The notes below the pieces were generated by a model. The model worked only from the letters and a program-made list of their open reading frames with translations. It did no database searches and was not told where the DNA came from. From JBHHZM01 sp046758065 (GTDB lineage Bacteria > Pseudomonadota > Alphaproteobacteria > JAAXGF01): a stretch of DNA of 17,767 nt. Position 1 is the stretch's first letter. The number at the start of each line of letters is the position of its first letter. The translations under genes were made by a program, and so were the position numbers. Positions 1 through 8,558 of this stretch are shown in pieces. The stretch is taken from assembly GCA_046758065.1 (NCBI GenBank), contig JBHHZM010000066.1:1-17767 (forward strand), read 5' to 3'.

Positions 1-1
1 C

Positions 2-76
2 GCGCCGCTGGACAACGCCCGCCGATTGACCAATCATCCGCCTTCGTTCGAGAGTCCGGTCCTTAACAAGGCGTGA
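2..76 (+). CDS. C-terminal end of an unidentified upstream gene (partial)
   Basis: One frame is open from the left edge to a TGA at 74-76 and gives 24 residues ending in SPVLNKA. Its third codon positions are mostly G or C, like the genes around it; the competing open frame that ends at TAA 64-66 is less biased. The TGA overlaps the GTG start of trkH in a four-base GTGA, a typical translational-coupling junction, so the two genes may be co-transcribed. The piece is too short to name. A TrkA-type partner is conceivable from context only, since the residues show no recognisable NAD-binding motif. Confidence 0.4.
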   Translation, partial: APLDNARRLTNHPPSFESPVLNKA

Positions 77-1539
77 AATCGGAAGTCGGCGTGATCGATC
101 TCCGCCCCGTCCTTTTCGTCGTCGGCATTCTGCTGACGGTCCTGGCGACGTTCATGTTCGTACCGGCGCTGGTCGACGCGGCGGCCGGCAATCCCGACTG
201 GCGGGTGTTCCTCGTCTCCGCCTTCTTCACACTTTTCATCGGCGTGACGCTGGCGCTGACGAACCGCACCGCACCGGCCAGGCTGAATGTGCGGCAGACG
301 TTCCTGCTGACCACGCTGGCCTGGCTGGTAACGGCGGCCTTCGCTGCCCTTCCTTTCGCTTTCGCCGCGCTCGATCTCGACTATACCGACGCCTTCTTCG
401 AGTCGATGTCGGGGCTGACGACGACCGGCTCGACCGTGATCGTCGGTCTCGATCGCGCCCCGCCCGGCATTCTTCTGTGGCGCGCGCTCCTCCAATGGCA
501 GGGCGGCATCGGCATCATCGTGATGGCGATCGCGGTGTTGCCCATGCTGGGCATCGGCGGCATGCAGCTCTTCCGCACCGAATCCTCGGATCGTTCGGAG
601 AAGGTGCTGCCCCGCGCGGCGCAGATAGCCGCGGCGATCGGCCTCACCTATCTCGCTCTCACCGTGGCCGCGGCAGTCAGCTACTGGGTCGTCGGCATGA
701 CTCCCTTCGAGGCGATCTGTCACGCGATGACGACGATACCCACCGGCGGATACTCGACCTACGACGCCTCGATCGGTCACTTCCGGGACAATGCGACCGA
801 GTGGGTGGTGTCGTTCTTCATGGTGGCAAGCGGCATTCCGTTCCTGCTCTACTTCCAGCTCGCCCGCGGCCACGGCGGCGAACTCTGGCGCAACTCGCAG
901 GTTCGCTGGTATCTCGCCCTGGTCGCCGTCGTGGTACTCGCGTTGACCCTCTGGTTATGGCTGGTACAGGACAAGCAGAACCATGTCGCGTTGCGTCATG
1001 CCGTGTTCAACGTCATTTCGGTGGCTACCGGGACGGGTTACGCATCGACCGACTACGGCGCATGGGGCGGCTTCGAGGTGACGGCGCTGCTGTTCGTGAT
1101 GGTCATGGGCGGCTGCAGCGGTTCGACCACCGGCGGCATCAAGGTGTTTCGCTTCCAGATACTTTACGCCAGCGCGAAGGCACAGATCAGGCGGCTGTTG
1201 CGGCCCCACGGCGTGTTCGTGCCGCGCTACGACCGCAAGCCCGTGCCCGACTCGGTGTCCGCCGCGGTGATCAGCTTCTTCTTCCTGTTCATGGTCAGCT
1301 TCGCGGTTGTCGCGGTGGCGCTGGCCATGCTGGGACTCGATCTCATGACCAGCGTCTCGGGGGCGCTCACCGCGCTTTCCAACGTCGGCCCGGGCCTCGG
1401 CGCGGTGATCGGTCCCTCGGGAACCTTCGCGCCGCTTCCCGACGCCGCCAAGTGGCTGCTCGCCGCCGCCATGCTGCTCGGCCGCCTTGAGTTCTTCACG
1501 GTTCTGGTGCTGTTTACCCCGCGCTTCTGGCGCGGTTGA
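73..1539 (+). CDS. trkH: TrkH/KtrB-family potassium uptake channel subunit
   Basis: This is an inner-membrane K+ uptake protein; family members form the conducting pore and usually work with a cytoplasmic NAD/ATP-binding TrkA subunit. All four pore-loop signatures of the superfamily are visible: TTTGST at about residues 116-121, IPTGGYST at 222-229, ATGTGYAST in the third repeat and LSNVGPGLG in the fourth. Between them are many hydrophobic helices. The conserved GGCSGSTTGGIK segment precedes the last repeat. The length of 488 aa is normal for TrkH. The start is GTG at 73, overlapping the stop of the preceding reading frame. No trkA is in the window, so the partner must lie elsewhere, possibly upstream. 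The gene converges on the ATPase at 1570 with a 30-base gap and no clear terminator. Confidence 0.93.
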   Translation: MKSEVGVIDLRPVLFVVGILLTVLATFMFVPALVDAAAGNPDWRVFLVSAFFTLFIGVTLALTNRTAPARLNVRQTFLLTTLAWLVTAAFAALPFAFAALDLDYTDAFFESMSGLTTTGSTVIVGLDRAPPGILLWRALLQWQGGIGIIVMAIAVLPMLGIGGMQLFRTESSDRSEKVLPRAAQIAAAIGLTYLALTVAAAVSYWVVGMTPFEAICHAMTTIPTGGYSTYDASIGHFRDNATEWVVSFFMVASGIPFLLYFQLARGHGGELWRNSQVRWYLALVAVVVLALTLWLWLVQDKQNHVALRHAVFNVISVATGTGYASTDYGAWGGFEVTALLFVMVMGGCSGSTTGGIKVFRFQILYASAKAQIRRLLRPHGVFVPRYDRKPVPDSVSAAVISFFFLFMVSFAVVAVALAMLGLDLMTSVSGALTALSNVGPGLGAVIGPSGTFAPLPDAAKWLLAAAMLLGRLEFFTVLVLFTPRFWRG

Positions 1540-1569
1540 AGCGGACCGGCACGGAGCCCGACGCGCCGC

Positions 1570-3213
1570 TCAGCGGATCTGGCGTCGCCAGCGTTCGATG
1601 GTTTCGGTGACGATGTCGCCCTCCACCAGATCGTTCTGCCAGGCTTCGGAGAACGACGCGGTGGCGCTGCGGGGACGGCGCTCCTCGGGAAGATCGTCGA
1701 AGTGGACCCGCATGGGCACCGTGACGCCCTCGCCGACCACGAGCGCCTCCTGCACCTTGAGCGACGGCAGCGCGCTGATCAGCCCGAGAGAGCCCTCGGG
1801 CAGCGCGTCGTGGACGAACTTGTGGTCGCGCTCGTTGCTCATGCGCAGCGCGATCATGGTGTTGCACTGCGACAGAATCGTCACATCGAGCTCCGACGGC
1901 CGTTGGCTGACGAGGCACAGGGACACGCCGTACTTGCGCCCTTCCTTTGCGATACGCGAGATCGAGCGGCGCGTTGGACCGAAGCCCACCTCCCGGTCGC
2001 TCGAGACATAGCGGTGCGCCTCCTCGCAGACGAGGAGAACCGGGAAGGCCTGCGGCCGGGAGCTCCACAGCGCGAAATCGAAGATCATGCGACACAGCAC
2101 CGAAACCACCGCATCGACGATCTCCGAAGGCACGCCCGAAAGGTCGACGATGCTGATCGGCCGGCCCGACACCGGGATGCGCAACACGTAGCCGAGCACG
2201 TCGCTCATGTTGTCGGCCACGGTGAAGCCCGAGAACATGAAGGCGAAGCGTTTGTCCGAGCGCAGCGCATCGAGCCGCGCCTTGAGCCGGAGGAACGGCG
2301 CCGAGTTGTCGGGCTTGTCCAACTTGCCCATCGCCTGATCGATGGCCCTGATGAGATCGCCGTAGCGGTAGGGTACCGGCGTGTCGATGGTGATGTAATC
2401 GCCGTCGTCCCGGTCGGCGCTGTACTTTTGCTTGGCCTCGAGCATCGCCGCCTTGAGGATGGCGATGTCAGCCTGTCGCTCGGCGCCGTCGTGGGGACCG
2501 ACAATGACCGCAACGGCTTCCTCGAAATTGAGTAGCCAGTATGGCAGATGCAGGCTGCTCGGATCGATGATCTCGGCCATGCCATGAAAGGCGTGGGCGT
2601 ATTCGCTGTGCGGATCGAGCAGGACGACGCGACCGTTGGGGTTCTGCTCGAGAATCGCGTGCAGAATAAGCGCCACCGTGCAGGACTTGCCCGATCCCGT
2701 GGTGCCCAGAACCGAGAAGTGCTTGCCCAGCAGGTCGTTGGTAATGACGAAAGCGGGCAACTCGCGGTCTTGGTACAGGGTGCCGATACGGACGTTCGCG
2801 GCCTGCGGCCGGGCGTAGATCTGGCTGAGCTCCTCGCGCCGGGTGGCGAAGATCCGGGCGCCGAGTTGCGGATAAATCGAGACGCCCCGCTGGAAGACCG
2901 CTTCGCGGCTGCCGTCGGGCGCATCCATCGCCTCGCAGATCAGCTCGATCTCGACCAGCCCCTTGATCTCACTGTCGAGCAGTGTAGGGTCGGCTAAGCG
3001 CAGCCCCGAAACCATACCGAAAACGCTCGACGCGCCGGTGCGCATCTTGACCAGCGTACCGATCTGGAAAGCCCCGGCGCCGTTGGCGCCATCGCTGCGG
3101 AACACGCCCTCGACATTCGCTCCGCTGACCGAAACGACCCGGCCGAGAGCCGGGGATTCGGCGGCCGCGGAGGTCGGCGTCGTGTCGGGTGTGTCGTGAA
3201 AGATCTCGTTCAT
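1570..3213 (-). CDS. HAS-barrel / HerA-type (DUF87) ATPase
   Basis: A 547-aa cytoplasmic P-loop ATPase of the HerA/FtsK superfamily. After about 20 unordered residues comes a beta-rich N-terminal region (about 22-115) that fits a HAS barrel. Walker A is GTTGSGKS at 170-177. A downstream RVVLLDPHSEY strand at 195-205, Walker B PVLLVCEEAH at 391-400 and a sensor-like LVSQRPSEL at 434-442 follow. HerA proteins form hexameric rings that translocate DNA; archaeal ones act with the NurA nuclease, and several bacterial anti-phage systems pair a HerA with a SIR2 or nuclease partner. No such partner is adjacent here: the neighbours are trkH and an RND operon. The start is ATG at 3211-3213 with only a weak Shine-Dalgarno. 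The 81-base upstream gap holds a small inverted repeat, GGTA-AACA-TACC, at 3237-3248. The domain assignment is firm, the role is not. Confidence 0.88.
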   Translation of the reverse strand: MNEIFHDTPDTTPTSAAAESPALGRVVSVSGANVEGVFRSDGANGAGAFQIGTLVKMRTGASSVFGMVSGLRLADPTLLDSEIKGLVEIELICEAMDAPDGSREAVFQRGVSIYPQLGARIFATRREELSQIYARPQAANVRIGTLYQDRELPAFVITNDLLGKHFSVLGTTGSGKSCTVALILHAILEQNPNGRVVLLDPHSEYAHAFHGMAEIIDPSSLHLPYWLLNFEEAVAVIVGPHDGAERQADIAILKAAMLEAKQKYSADRDDGDYITIDTPVPYRYGDLIRAIDQAMGKLDKPDNSAPFLRLKARLDALRSDKRFAFMFSGFTVADNMSDVLGYVLRIPVSGRPISIVDLSGVPSEIVDAVVSVLCRMIFDFALWSSRPQAFPVLLVCEEAHRYVSSDREVGFGPTRRSISRIAKEGRKYGVSLCLVSQRPSELDVTILSQCNTMIALRMSNERDHKFVHDALPEGSLGLISALPSLKVQEALVVGEGVTVPMRVHFDDLPEERRPRSATASFSEAWQNDLVEGDIVTETIERWRRQIR

Positions 3214-3294
3214 CGCCGGAAACCTAGGCGCAGAATGGTAAACATACCGTAACCACCCGAGACGCGACCGCCGGGACGGGACGGCCGGCCTGCC

Positions 3295-6200
3295 CTATTC
3301 CGCCGCGCGCTTCTCGATCTCGACTGCCGCAGGCGCCGGCTGCGGACGGCCCAGCAGCCGGCCGAGATCGCCCTGAACGGCGATCAGCACCGGCACGACG
3401 AGGAGGACGAGAAACGTCGTCACCATCAGACCGAAGACGATGGTGAGCGCCATGGGAATGAGAAACTGCGCCTGCAGGCTGGTCTCGAACAACAAGGGCG
3501 TCAGCCCCCCGATGGTGGTCGCCGAAGTGAGGATGACGGCGCGCAGCCGGTCGCAGGCGCCGTCGACGATGGCCCCGTGCAATGGTTCGCCGCGGCGCAG
3601 GCGCTCGTCGATGGTGGTGACCAGGATGATCGAGTCGTTGACCACGATCCCCGAGAGCCCGACCAGCGCCACCATGCTGAGTATGGTGAGGTCGAAGCCC
3701 ATGACCCAGTGTCCGAGCGTGGCGCCGACGAAACCGAGGGGGATCACCGACATCACCACCAGCGGCCGGGTATAGCTTGCGAACACCCAGGCGAGGATGA
3801 TGTAGATCGCCGCCAGCCCGATCAGCGCGCCGACGCGCATGTCGCCGAGCGTCCGCGCCTGTTCCTCGGCTTTGCCGGCGAAGCTCACGCTGGCGCCGTG
3901 GCGGGCGGCGACGTCGTATAGTCCGTCGCGTTCGAGCGCGGCGAGAATTTCGTCATTGGTGGTCACCGTCTTGTCGATCTCGGCGGTAATGGCGACCTCG
4001 CGCCTACCGTCCTCGCGCATGATTCGGGCGAAACCGCGCGTTTTGCGCCGATCGACGATTTCGCTCAGCGCTACTTCGTGGCCGCGCGGGCCGCGCAGGT
4101 AGAGGGCGTCGAGCGCGGCGGTGTCGATCATGTCCCGCGGGTATTGAACGCGCACCAGCACTTCTTCGTCGCCGCGCGGAAAACGCTTGGCGATGGCGCC
4201 CTCGAAGGCGGCGCGCACCTGACGACCCACCGATTCGGTGGTGAATCCGAGCGCCCGCCCGCGCGCGTTGACCTCGAGGATCACTTCCTGTTTGCCGTAG
4301 GGCAGATCGTCCTCGATATCGCTCACTCCGCGGTAGCGCGCCAGCAGGTCGCGAACCTCCGCGCTCGCCGCCTTGAGGCTGGCGAGATCGCCGCCGGCAA
4401 GCCGCAAATCGATTTCGCGGCCGGGCGGGCCGCCCTGCGCGGGCACGATGGTGAGAAACCGGAGTCCCGGCTGCAACCGTATCTCCTTGCGCCAGGCGGC
4501 GATAAACTCGGCGCTGGTGACGCTGCGTGAATCGGTAGGAGCGAGTTCGACGACCAGACCGCCGATGTTGTCGCCGCTCACGCCCGCCCGCTCGCGTCCC
4601 ACCCGGCTGCCGACCTTGGCCACGCTCAGGTTGACGAGGCCGCCCTTGTCGTTCGTGAGACGCGCCTCGGCGATGCGCATCGCCCGTTCCATGCCGTCGA
4701 GCATGGCGACCGTGCGCGCGCGCGGCGAGCCGGCGACGAACTCGACGTTGGCGTAGACCCAGTCCACCTCCGGCGAAGGAAAGAAGACGAAACCGATGCG
4801 CCCGCCGATGACCAGTCCGACGCAGAGAATCAGTGCCGCGACCGCGCTGGCGATGGTGGCGTAGCGCCACCGTAGGCAGAGTTCGACGGTGCGCCGGAAC
4901 GGGCCGTCGCGCAAGCGACTGAAGTTGCGGTTGAACCACTGCCGCGGCCGCGATACCCGGCCGCTCCCGTGCGCCAACGCCCCGCGCAGGTGACCGGGCA
5001 GCACCAGGAAGCATTCGATCAGGCTGGCGACCAGAATGGCGATGACGACAAAGGGGATCGCGCGGATGATCTCGCCGATGATGTCGGAGATGATCAACAG
5101 CGGCACGAAGGCGGCGATCGTGGTGAGCGAGGCGCTGACCACGGGCGCCGCCATGCGGCGGGCGCCGGTTTCGGACGCATCGAGCGGTGCCATGCCGGCG
5201 CGGTGGCGCGATTCGGCGTGTTCGCCGACGACGATCGCGTCGTCGACGACGATGCCGAGCGCCATGATCAGGCCGAACAGGCTGACCATGTTGATCGTCT
5301 GCCCCGTGGCCAGCATGACCGCCATGGTCGCGAGCAGCGATACCGGAATGCCGGCGGCGACCCAGAAAGCGACGCGACCGTTGAGGAAAACGAAAAGGAT
5401 AGCGACGACGAGAATGAGCCCGCTCAGGCCGTTGCGCAGCAGGAGATCGATGCGGCTGCGAATCAGATCGGCGGCGACGTCGTAGGTCTCGATCTCGAGG
5501 TTCGCGGGAAGCGTCTTGCGCAGCTCGGCGAGATAGGCGTCGACGGTATCGGCAAGCTCGAGCGCGTCGGCGTTGAGCGCCCGTTGGACGTGAAGCTCGA
5601 CCGCCCGCTGGCCGTCGCGGCGGACGGTGACGCCGCCGTCCTCGAAGTGCTCGCTCACGCGCGCGATGTCGCGCAGGTAGATCTTCTCGCCGTTGGGGAG
5701 CGAACGCACCTCGACGTGTCCGAGGCCCGTCGCCGTCCTGACCAGACCGAGGCTGCGGATCTGCACCTTCGCGGTGCCGCCCGTATCGCCCGAGGGCAGG
5801 TCCTGAGACGCCCTGGCGATACGCTCGGCAATGTCGGTCAGGGTGAGATTCAGGCGACGCAAGGTGGCCGGAGCGACCTCGACCCAGATTTCCTCGTCTC
5901 GCGTCCCGATCAGGCCGACCTTGTCGATGCCGCGCGCCAGAAGCCCCTCACGGATGTCCTTGGCGAAAGCCTTGAGCGCCGCTTCCGAATACGGTCCCGA
6001 AATAACGATGCGGCCGATGTTGTCGTAGCGCGTGAGGTGCTTGACGACCGGGCGCTCGCTTTCCTCGGGCAGCGTGGTCACCTGCGCCACCGCGGTCTCG
6101 ACATCGGCGAGCGCCGCCTGCATGTCGGTTCCCGGCTCGAACTCGATGGTGACGGTGCCGAGTCCCTCGATCGAGTTTGAGCGCACCCGCTTGACTCCGT

Positions 6201-6435
6201 CGAGAAAGCGCACTTCCGGCTCGATCGCCTCGACGATGTTGGCGTCGACGTCCTCGGCGCTGGCGCCGGGCCACTCGACGCTCACCTGGATCATGTCGAT
6301 GCCGAAATTGGGAAAGAACTGGGTGTTGGTCTCGTACAGGGCGAACAGGCCGCTGACGATCATGATCAGCATCAGCAGGTTTCCCGCCGTCGGATGACGC
6401 GCAAACAGGGAGATGGCGCCGCCGCGCGGGGTCAT
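3295..6435 (-). CDS. RND efflux permease (AcrB/HAE-1 type inner-membrane pump)
   Basis: A 1046-aa proton-driven pump subunit of the RND superfamily, full length for AcrB-like proteins. The N-terminus carries the usual first membrane helix (about residues 18-34) followed by a large periplasmic loop containing the porter-type pattern VEWPGASAEDVD. A cluster of membrane helices at about 335-480 contains the proton-relay pair D398-D399 in GIVVDDAIVVGEHAE. The second half repeats this plan, with SGIVVNDSIILV in the matching helix. It belongs to the divergent HAE1-like group seen in many proteobacteria, so the substrate cannot be inferred. Its ATG overlaps the stop of the membrane fusion protein gene in an ATGA (6432-6435), and it is the last gene of the operon. 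No outer-membrane channel gene follows; the pump must borrow a TolC-like channel encoded elsewhere. Confidence 0.95.
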   Translation of the reverse strand: MTPRGGAISLFARHPTAGNLLMLIMIVSGLFALYETNTQFFPNFGIDMIQVSVEWPGASAEDVDANIVEAIEPEVRFLDGVKRVRSNSIEGLGTVTIEFEPGTDMQAALADVETAVAQVTTLPEESERPVVKHLTRYDNIGRIVISGPYSEAALKAFAKDIREGLLARGIDKVGLIGTRDEEIWVEVAPATLRRLNLTLTDIAERIARASQDLPSGDTGGTAKVQIRSLGLVRTATGLGHVEVRSLPNGEKIYLRDIARVSEHFEDGGVTVRRDGQRAVELHVQRALNADALELADTVDAYLAELRKTLPANLEIETYDVAADLIRSRIDLLLRNGLSGLILVVAILFVFLNGRVAFWVAAGIPVSLLATMAVMLATGQTINMVSLFGLIMALGIVVDDAIVVGEHAESRHRAGMAPLDASETGARRMAAPVVSASLTTIAAFVPLLIISDIIGEIIRAIPFVVIAILVASLIECFLVLPGHLRGALAHGSGRVSRPRQWFNRNFSRLRDGPFRRTVELCLRWRYATIASAVAALILCVGLVIGGRIGFVFFPSPEVDWVYANVEFVAGSPRARTVAMLDGMERAMRIAEARLTNDKGGLVNLSVAKVGSRVGRERAGVSGDNIGGLVVELAPTDSRSVTSAEFIAAWRKEIRLQPGLRFLTIVPAQGGPPGREIDLRLAGGDLASLKAASAEVRDLLARYRGVSDIEDDLPYGKQEVILEVNARGRALGFTTESVGRQVRAAFEGAIAKRFPRGDEEVLVRVQYPRDMIDTAALDALYLRGPRGHEVALSEIVDRRKTRGFARIMREDGRREVAITAEIDKTVTTNDEILAALERDGLYDVAARHGASVSFAGKAEEQARTLGDMRVGALIGLAAIYIILAWVFASYTRPLVVMSVIPLGFVGATLGHWVMGFDLTILSMVALVGLSGIVVNDSIILVTTIDERLRRGEPLHGAIVDGACDRLRAVILTSATTIGGLTPLLFETSLQAQFLIPMALTIVFGLMVTTFLVLLVVPVLIAVQGDLGRLLGRPQPAPAAVEIEKRAAE

Positions 6436-7673
6436 GGCGTCTTCACCCGCAGGCCCGGACCGATCTCGGGGAAGCGCGTCGTCACCACGCGATCGTCGGG
6501 CACGAGGTCGCCGCGCACGAGCACGTAAACGCCGCTGCGCGCCACCATCTCGACCCGACGGGGTACGAGGTGATCGTCGATGACGACATACACCGTGTCG
6601 CCGTCGTGCAAAGCACTCTCGGGCAAGCGGACGACGTTCTTGTAGGTCTGCTCCGCGACCCGCACCTCGACGAAGGCGCCGGGCCGCAAGTCGCTATCGA
6701 TGCAGGCGTCCCGAATGGTGGCGAACAGATCGACGCCGCCGCTTTCGCTATCGATCTCGCCCGCCACGCGTTCGATCACCGCGTCGAAAACGAAGGGCCG
6801 GTCGCCGATCTGCCAGATCACCTGCGCCGGACGGCCGCGATAGCCGCCGGCGGCGAGCAGGCGGGAGAACTCGCTGTTGCTCAGGTAGAAACGCGCCTCG
6901 AGGCGCTTGGCGTCGACCAGCCGGGCGATGCGGTCACTGGTGCCGACGCGCTTGCCGACCGCCGCGTCGGCGTCGATGAGAAAACCGTCGAACGGCGCCG
7001 TGAGACGGGTCTGCTTGAGATCGCGCTCGGCGAGCCGGAGCGCGACCTGCCACCGCTTGAGCACGGCCTTTTCCTGTTCGGCCTCGGCGCTGAGCCGCGC
7101 GATCGTTTTCGCGCGATCGGTGACCTGTTGGACCTTCAGGCTGTAGGCGAGCCGCGCGTCGTCGAGCGACTTTTCCGAGGCCGCCGGGCTGTCGCGCAGC
7201 TTCTCGCGGCGCGCGACGTCGCGGCGGGCGAGGGCCGCCTGTTCGCGGTCGCCTTCGATCAGTTTCCGCGCGGCGTCGAGCTCGGCCTCGATACGCGCGA
7301 GGGTGGCGCGCGTTTCGGCAATGCGCGCCGAGGCTTCATCGACCGCCGCCTGGTAATCGAAAGGATCGATCGCGACGATGAGCTCGCCGGCGCGGACGAT
7401 GCCGCCTTCGACGACGTTGTCGCCCACCGCGACGATACGCCCGGCCACCAGCGGTCTGAGCTCGACTTCGCGCCCGGCGACGATTTCGCCGAACAGGCGA
7501 AGTTGGGGCTGCACGTCGGCGGGGGTCGCCTGCGTTACGGCCACGGTCCAGTCGCGCTCGCGCGGCGGTTCGGGCTCGAGCTGCGGCCGCGTCGCCTTGA
7601 GATGAACGGTTCCCAAAACGGCGCCGGCGAGAATGGCGAGCGGCAGGACGATCTTGAGCAGGCGCTTGATCAT
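6432..7673 (-). CDS. RND periplasmic membrane fusion protein (HlyD/AcrA-like adaptor)
   Basis: A 413-aa adaptor that bridges the RND pump and an outer-membrane channel. Residues 5-23 form a hydrophobic N-terminal anchor; there is no lipobox cysteine, so it is probably held by this helix rather than by lipid. The two halves of the lipoyl domain are visible (about 77-104 with VAGRIVAVGDNV, and about 224-254 with LTAPFDGFLIDADAAVG). They flank a long charged alpha-helical hairpin at about 107-222, rich in Ala, Glu and Arg. A beta-barrel and membrane-proximal domain follow. Four-base ATGA overlaps with both the regulator (7670-7673) and the permease (6432-6435) indicate a translationally coupled operon. 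Confidence 0.94.
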   Translation of the reverse strand: MIKRLLKIVLPLAILAGAVLGTVHLKATRPQLEPEPPRERDWTVAVTQATPADVQPQLRLFGEIVAGREVELRPLVAGRIVAVGDNVVEGGIVRAGELIVAIDPFDYQAAVDEASARIAETRATLARIEAELDAARKLIEGDREQAALARRDVARREKLRDSPAASEKSLDDARLAYSLKVQQVTDRAKTIARLSAEAEQEKAVLKRWQVALRLAERDLKQTRLTAPFDGFLIDADAAVGKRVGTSDRIARLVDAKRLEARFYLSNSEFSRLLAAGGYRGRPAQVIWQIGDRPFVFDAVIERVAGEIDSESGGVDLFATIRDACIDSDLRPGAFVEVRVAEQTYKNVVRLPESALHDGDTVYVVIDDHLVPRRVEMVARSGVYVLVRGDLVPDDRVVTTRFPEIGPGLRVKTP

Positions 7674-8440
7674 GATATCGTTCCCCGCGCCTCGTCGACG
7701 GCGGGCAGGCCCAGCATGGCGAGCACCGCCGGGGTGACCGTGCGGATGATGAAATCGACCCGTTCAGGCGTGTAGCCGTCCCATCCGAGCCGCGCGCAGA
7801 CCACCGTCCGCGCGGCGCCCAACGCCATGCACTGGCCGATCACCGAGGCGGTCAGCAGCCGCGTCTCGGCGGCGTTCGCCGGGCGTCCCGTGGCGGCGCC
7901 GACGAGTTCGGCGACGGCGTCGTGCAGCGGATGGATACGCTCGTCGAGAACCATGGCGAAGTGGGCCGACGGCTCGTGGAACTCACGCAGCATCAACGCC
8001 ATTTGCCAGCGCATGCGCTCGTCGCTGAGCACCGAACCGAGCAGGTGGCGCAGGAATCCGGCGGCAATGCCGGCAAGTGCGTCGCGGTCGCCGGCGGCGA
8101 GCGCCACGCCGGCGTGCAATCGTTCGACCACCGGCTGCATGATCGGCCCGGAATCGGCGATCAGGCGGCGCAAGACCTCGCGGTACAGCCCCTCCTTGTC
8201 GCCGAAGTGATAGGCGATGGCGGAGAGGTTGACCTTTGCCGCACGCGCCAACGCCCGGGTCGAGGCCGCCGCGAATCCCCGGTTCGCGAACAGCTTTCCC
8301 GCCGCCTCGAGCAGACGCGCCCGGCTGGCATCGCCGTCGGCGCGCCGGCGGCTTCTTTTGCGCGCGTCGGCGGCGGGCTTCGCGCGGCCCGCAGGAACCT
8401 CCTCTCGAACCGGTTCTCCGAGCTCGGCATCACGTGTCAT
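7670..8440 (-). CDS. TetR/AcrR-family repressor with CerR-like C-terminal domain, first gene of the efflux operon
   Basis: A 256-aa regulator. The TetR-type helix-turn-helix lies at about residues 40-88 (RLLEAAGKLFANRGF, then LARAAKVNLSAIAYHFGDKEGLY). The C-terminal half resembles the CerR/DUF1956 ligand-binding domain. The first 38 residues are an unusual Arg-rich extension (RKRSRRR at 28-34) before the HTH. The only plausible start is the ATG at 8438-8440; no in-frame ATG, GTG or TTG lies between it and the HTH that has a ribosome binding site. No Shine-Dalgarno precedes the ATG, which lies 8 bases from a near-perfect palindrome. The simplest reading is autorepression of the whole regulator-adaptor-pump operon, relieved by a pump substrate. 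The repressor function is inferred from family and position. Confidence 0.93.
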   Translation of the reverse strand: MTRDAELGEPVREEVPAGRAKPAADARKRSRRRADGDASRARLLEAAGKLFANRGFAAASTRALARAAKVNLSAIAYHFGDKEGLYREVLRRLIADSGPIMQPVVERLHAGVALAAGDRDALAGIAAGFLRHLLGSVLSDERMRWQMALMLREFHEPSAHFAMVLDERIHPLHDAVAELVGAATGRPANAAETRLLTASVIGQCMALGAARTVVCARLGWDGYTPERVDFIIRTVTPAVLAMLGLPAVDEARGTIS

Positions 8441-8446
8441 ACAGTT

Positions 8447-8475
8447 TAATTAGGTCAAACGTTCGACCTAATCAA
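8447..8475 (-). promoter_or_regulatory. Candidate sigma-70-type promoter of the efflux operon, overlapping the operator
   Basis: On the minus strand, TTGATT (8475-8470) and TAATTA (8452-8447) are separated by 17 bases. The -35 candidate matches consensus at four of six positions and the -10 is weak. The two boxes overlap the outer parts of the palindrome, so a bound repressor would block polymerase. A start about seven bases after the -10 falls on or next to the A of the ATG at 8440, predicting a leaderless mRNA. Confidence 0.4.
8449..8472. promoter_or_regulatory. Palindromic operator, probably bound by the adjacent TetR repressor
   Basis: The arms ATTAGGTC (8449-8456) and GACCTAAT (8465-8472) are exact reverse complements. 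The eight central bases AAACGTTC continue the symmetry except for one mismatched pair (8457/8464). The site is AT-rich within GC-rich surroundings and ends 8 bases upstream of the repressor ATG. Size and symmetry fit a TetR-family operator; binding is inferred, not shown. Confidence 0.7.
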
Positions 8476-8558
8476 GCTTTGTGACGCATTCGACCGGAGA
8501 ATCGTCATGGTGATGGAGCCGGCGAACGGCGTTCGCGACGGAGCGCTCGCGGCAGGGT

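Noticed and set aside
34..873. 279-codon minus-strand frame opposite trkH
   Set aside because: trkH has all four pore signatures on the other strand; this frame is a GC-bias shadow.
3237..3248. GGTA-AACA-TACC repeat before the HerA-type ATPase as a CtrA or other named regulator site
   Set aside because: Four-base arms only and no adequate match to a regulator consensus I can state with confidence.
8520..8556. Hairpins GCGAAC-GGC-GTTCGC and neighbouring palindrome after the Sel1 lipoprotein gene as a terminator
   Set aside because: Short stems and no T tract on the minus strand; too weak to list as a terminator.
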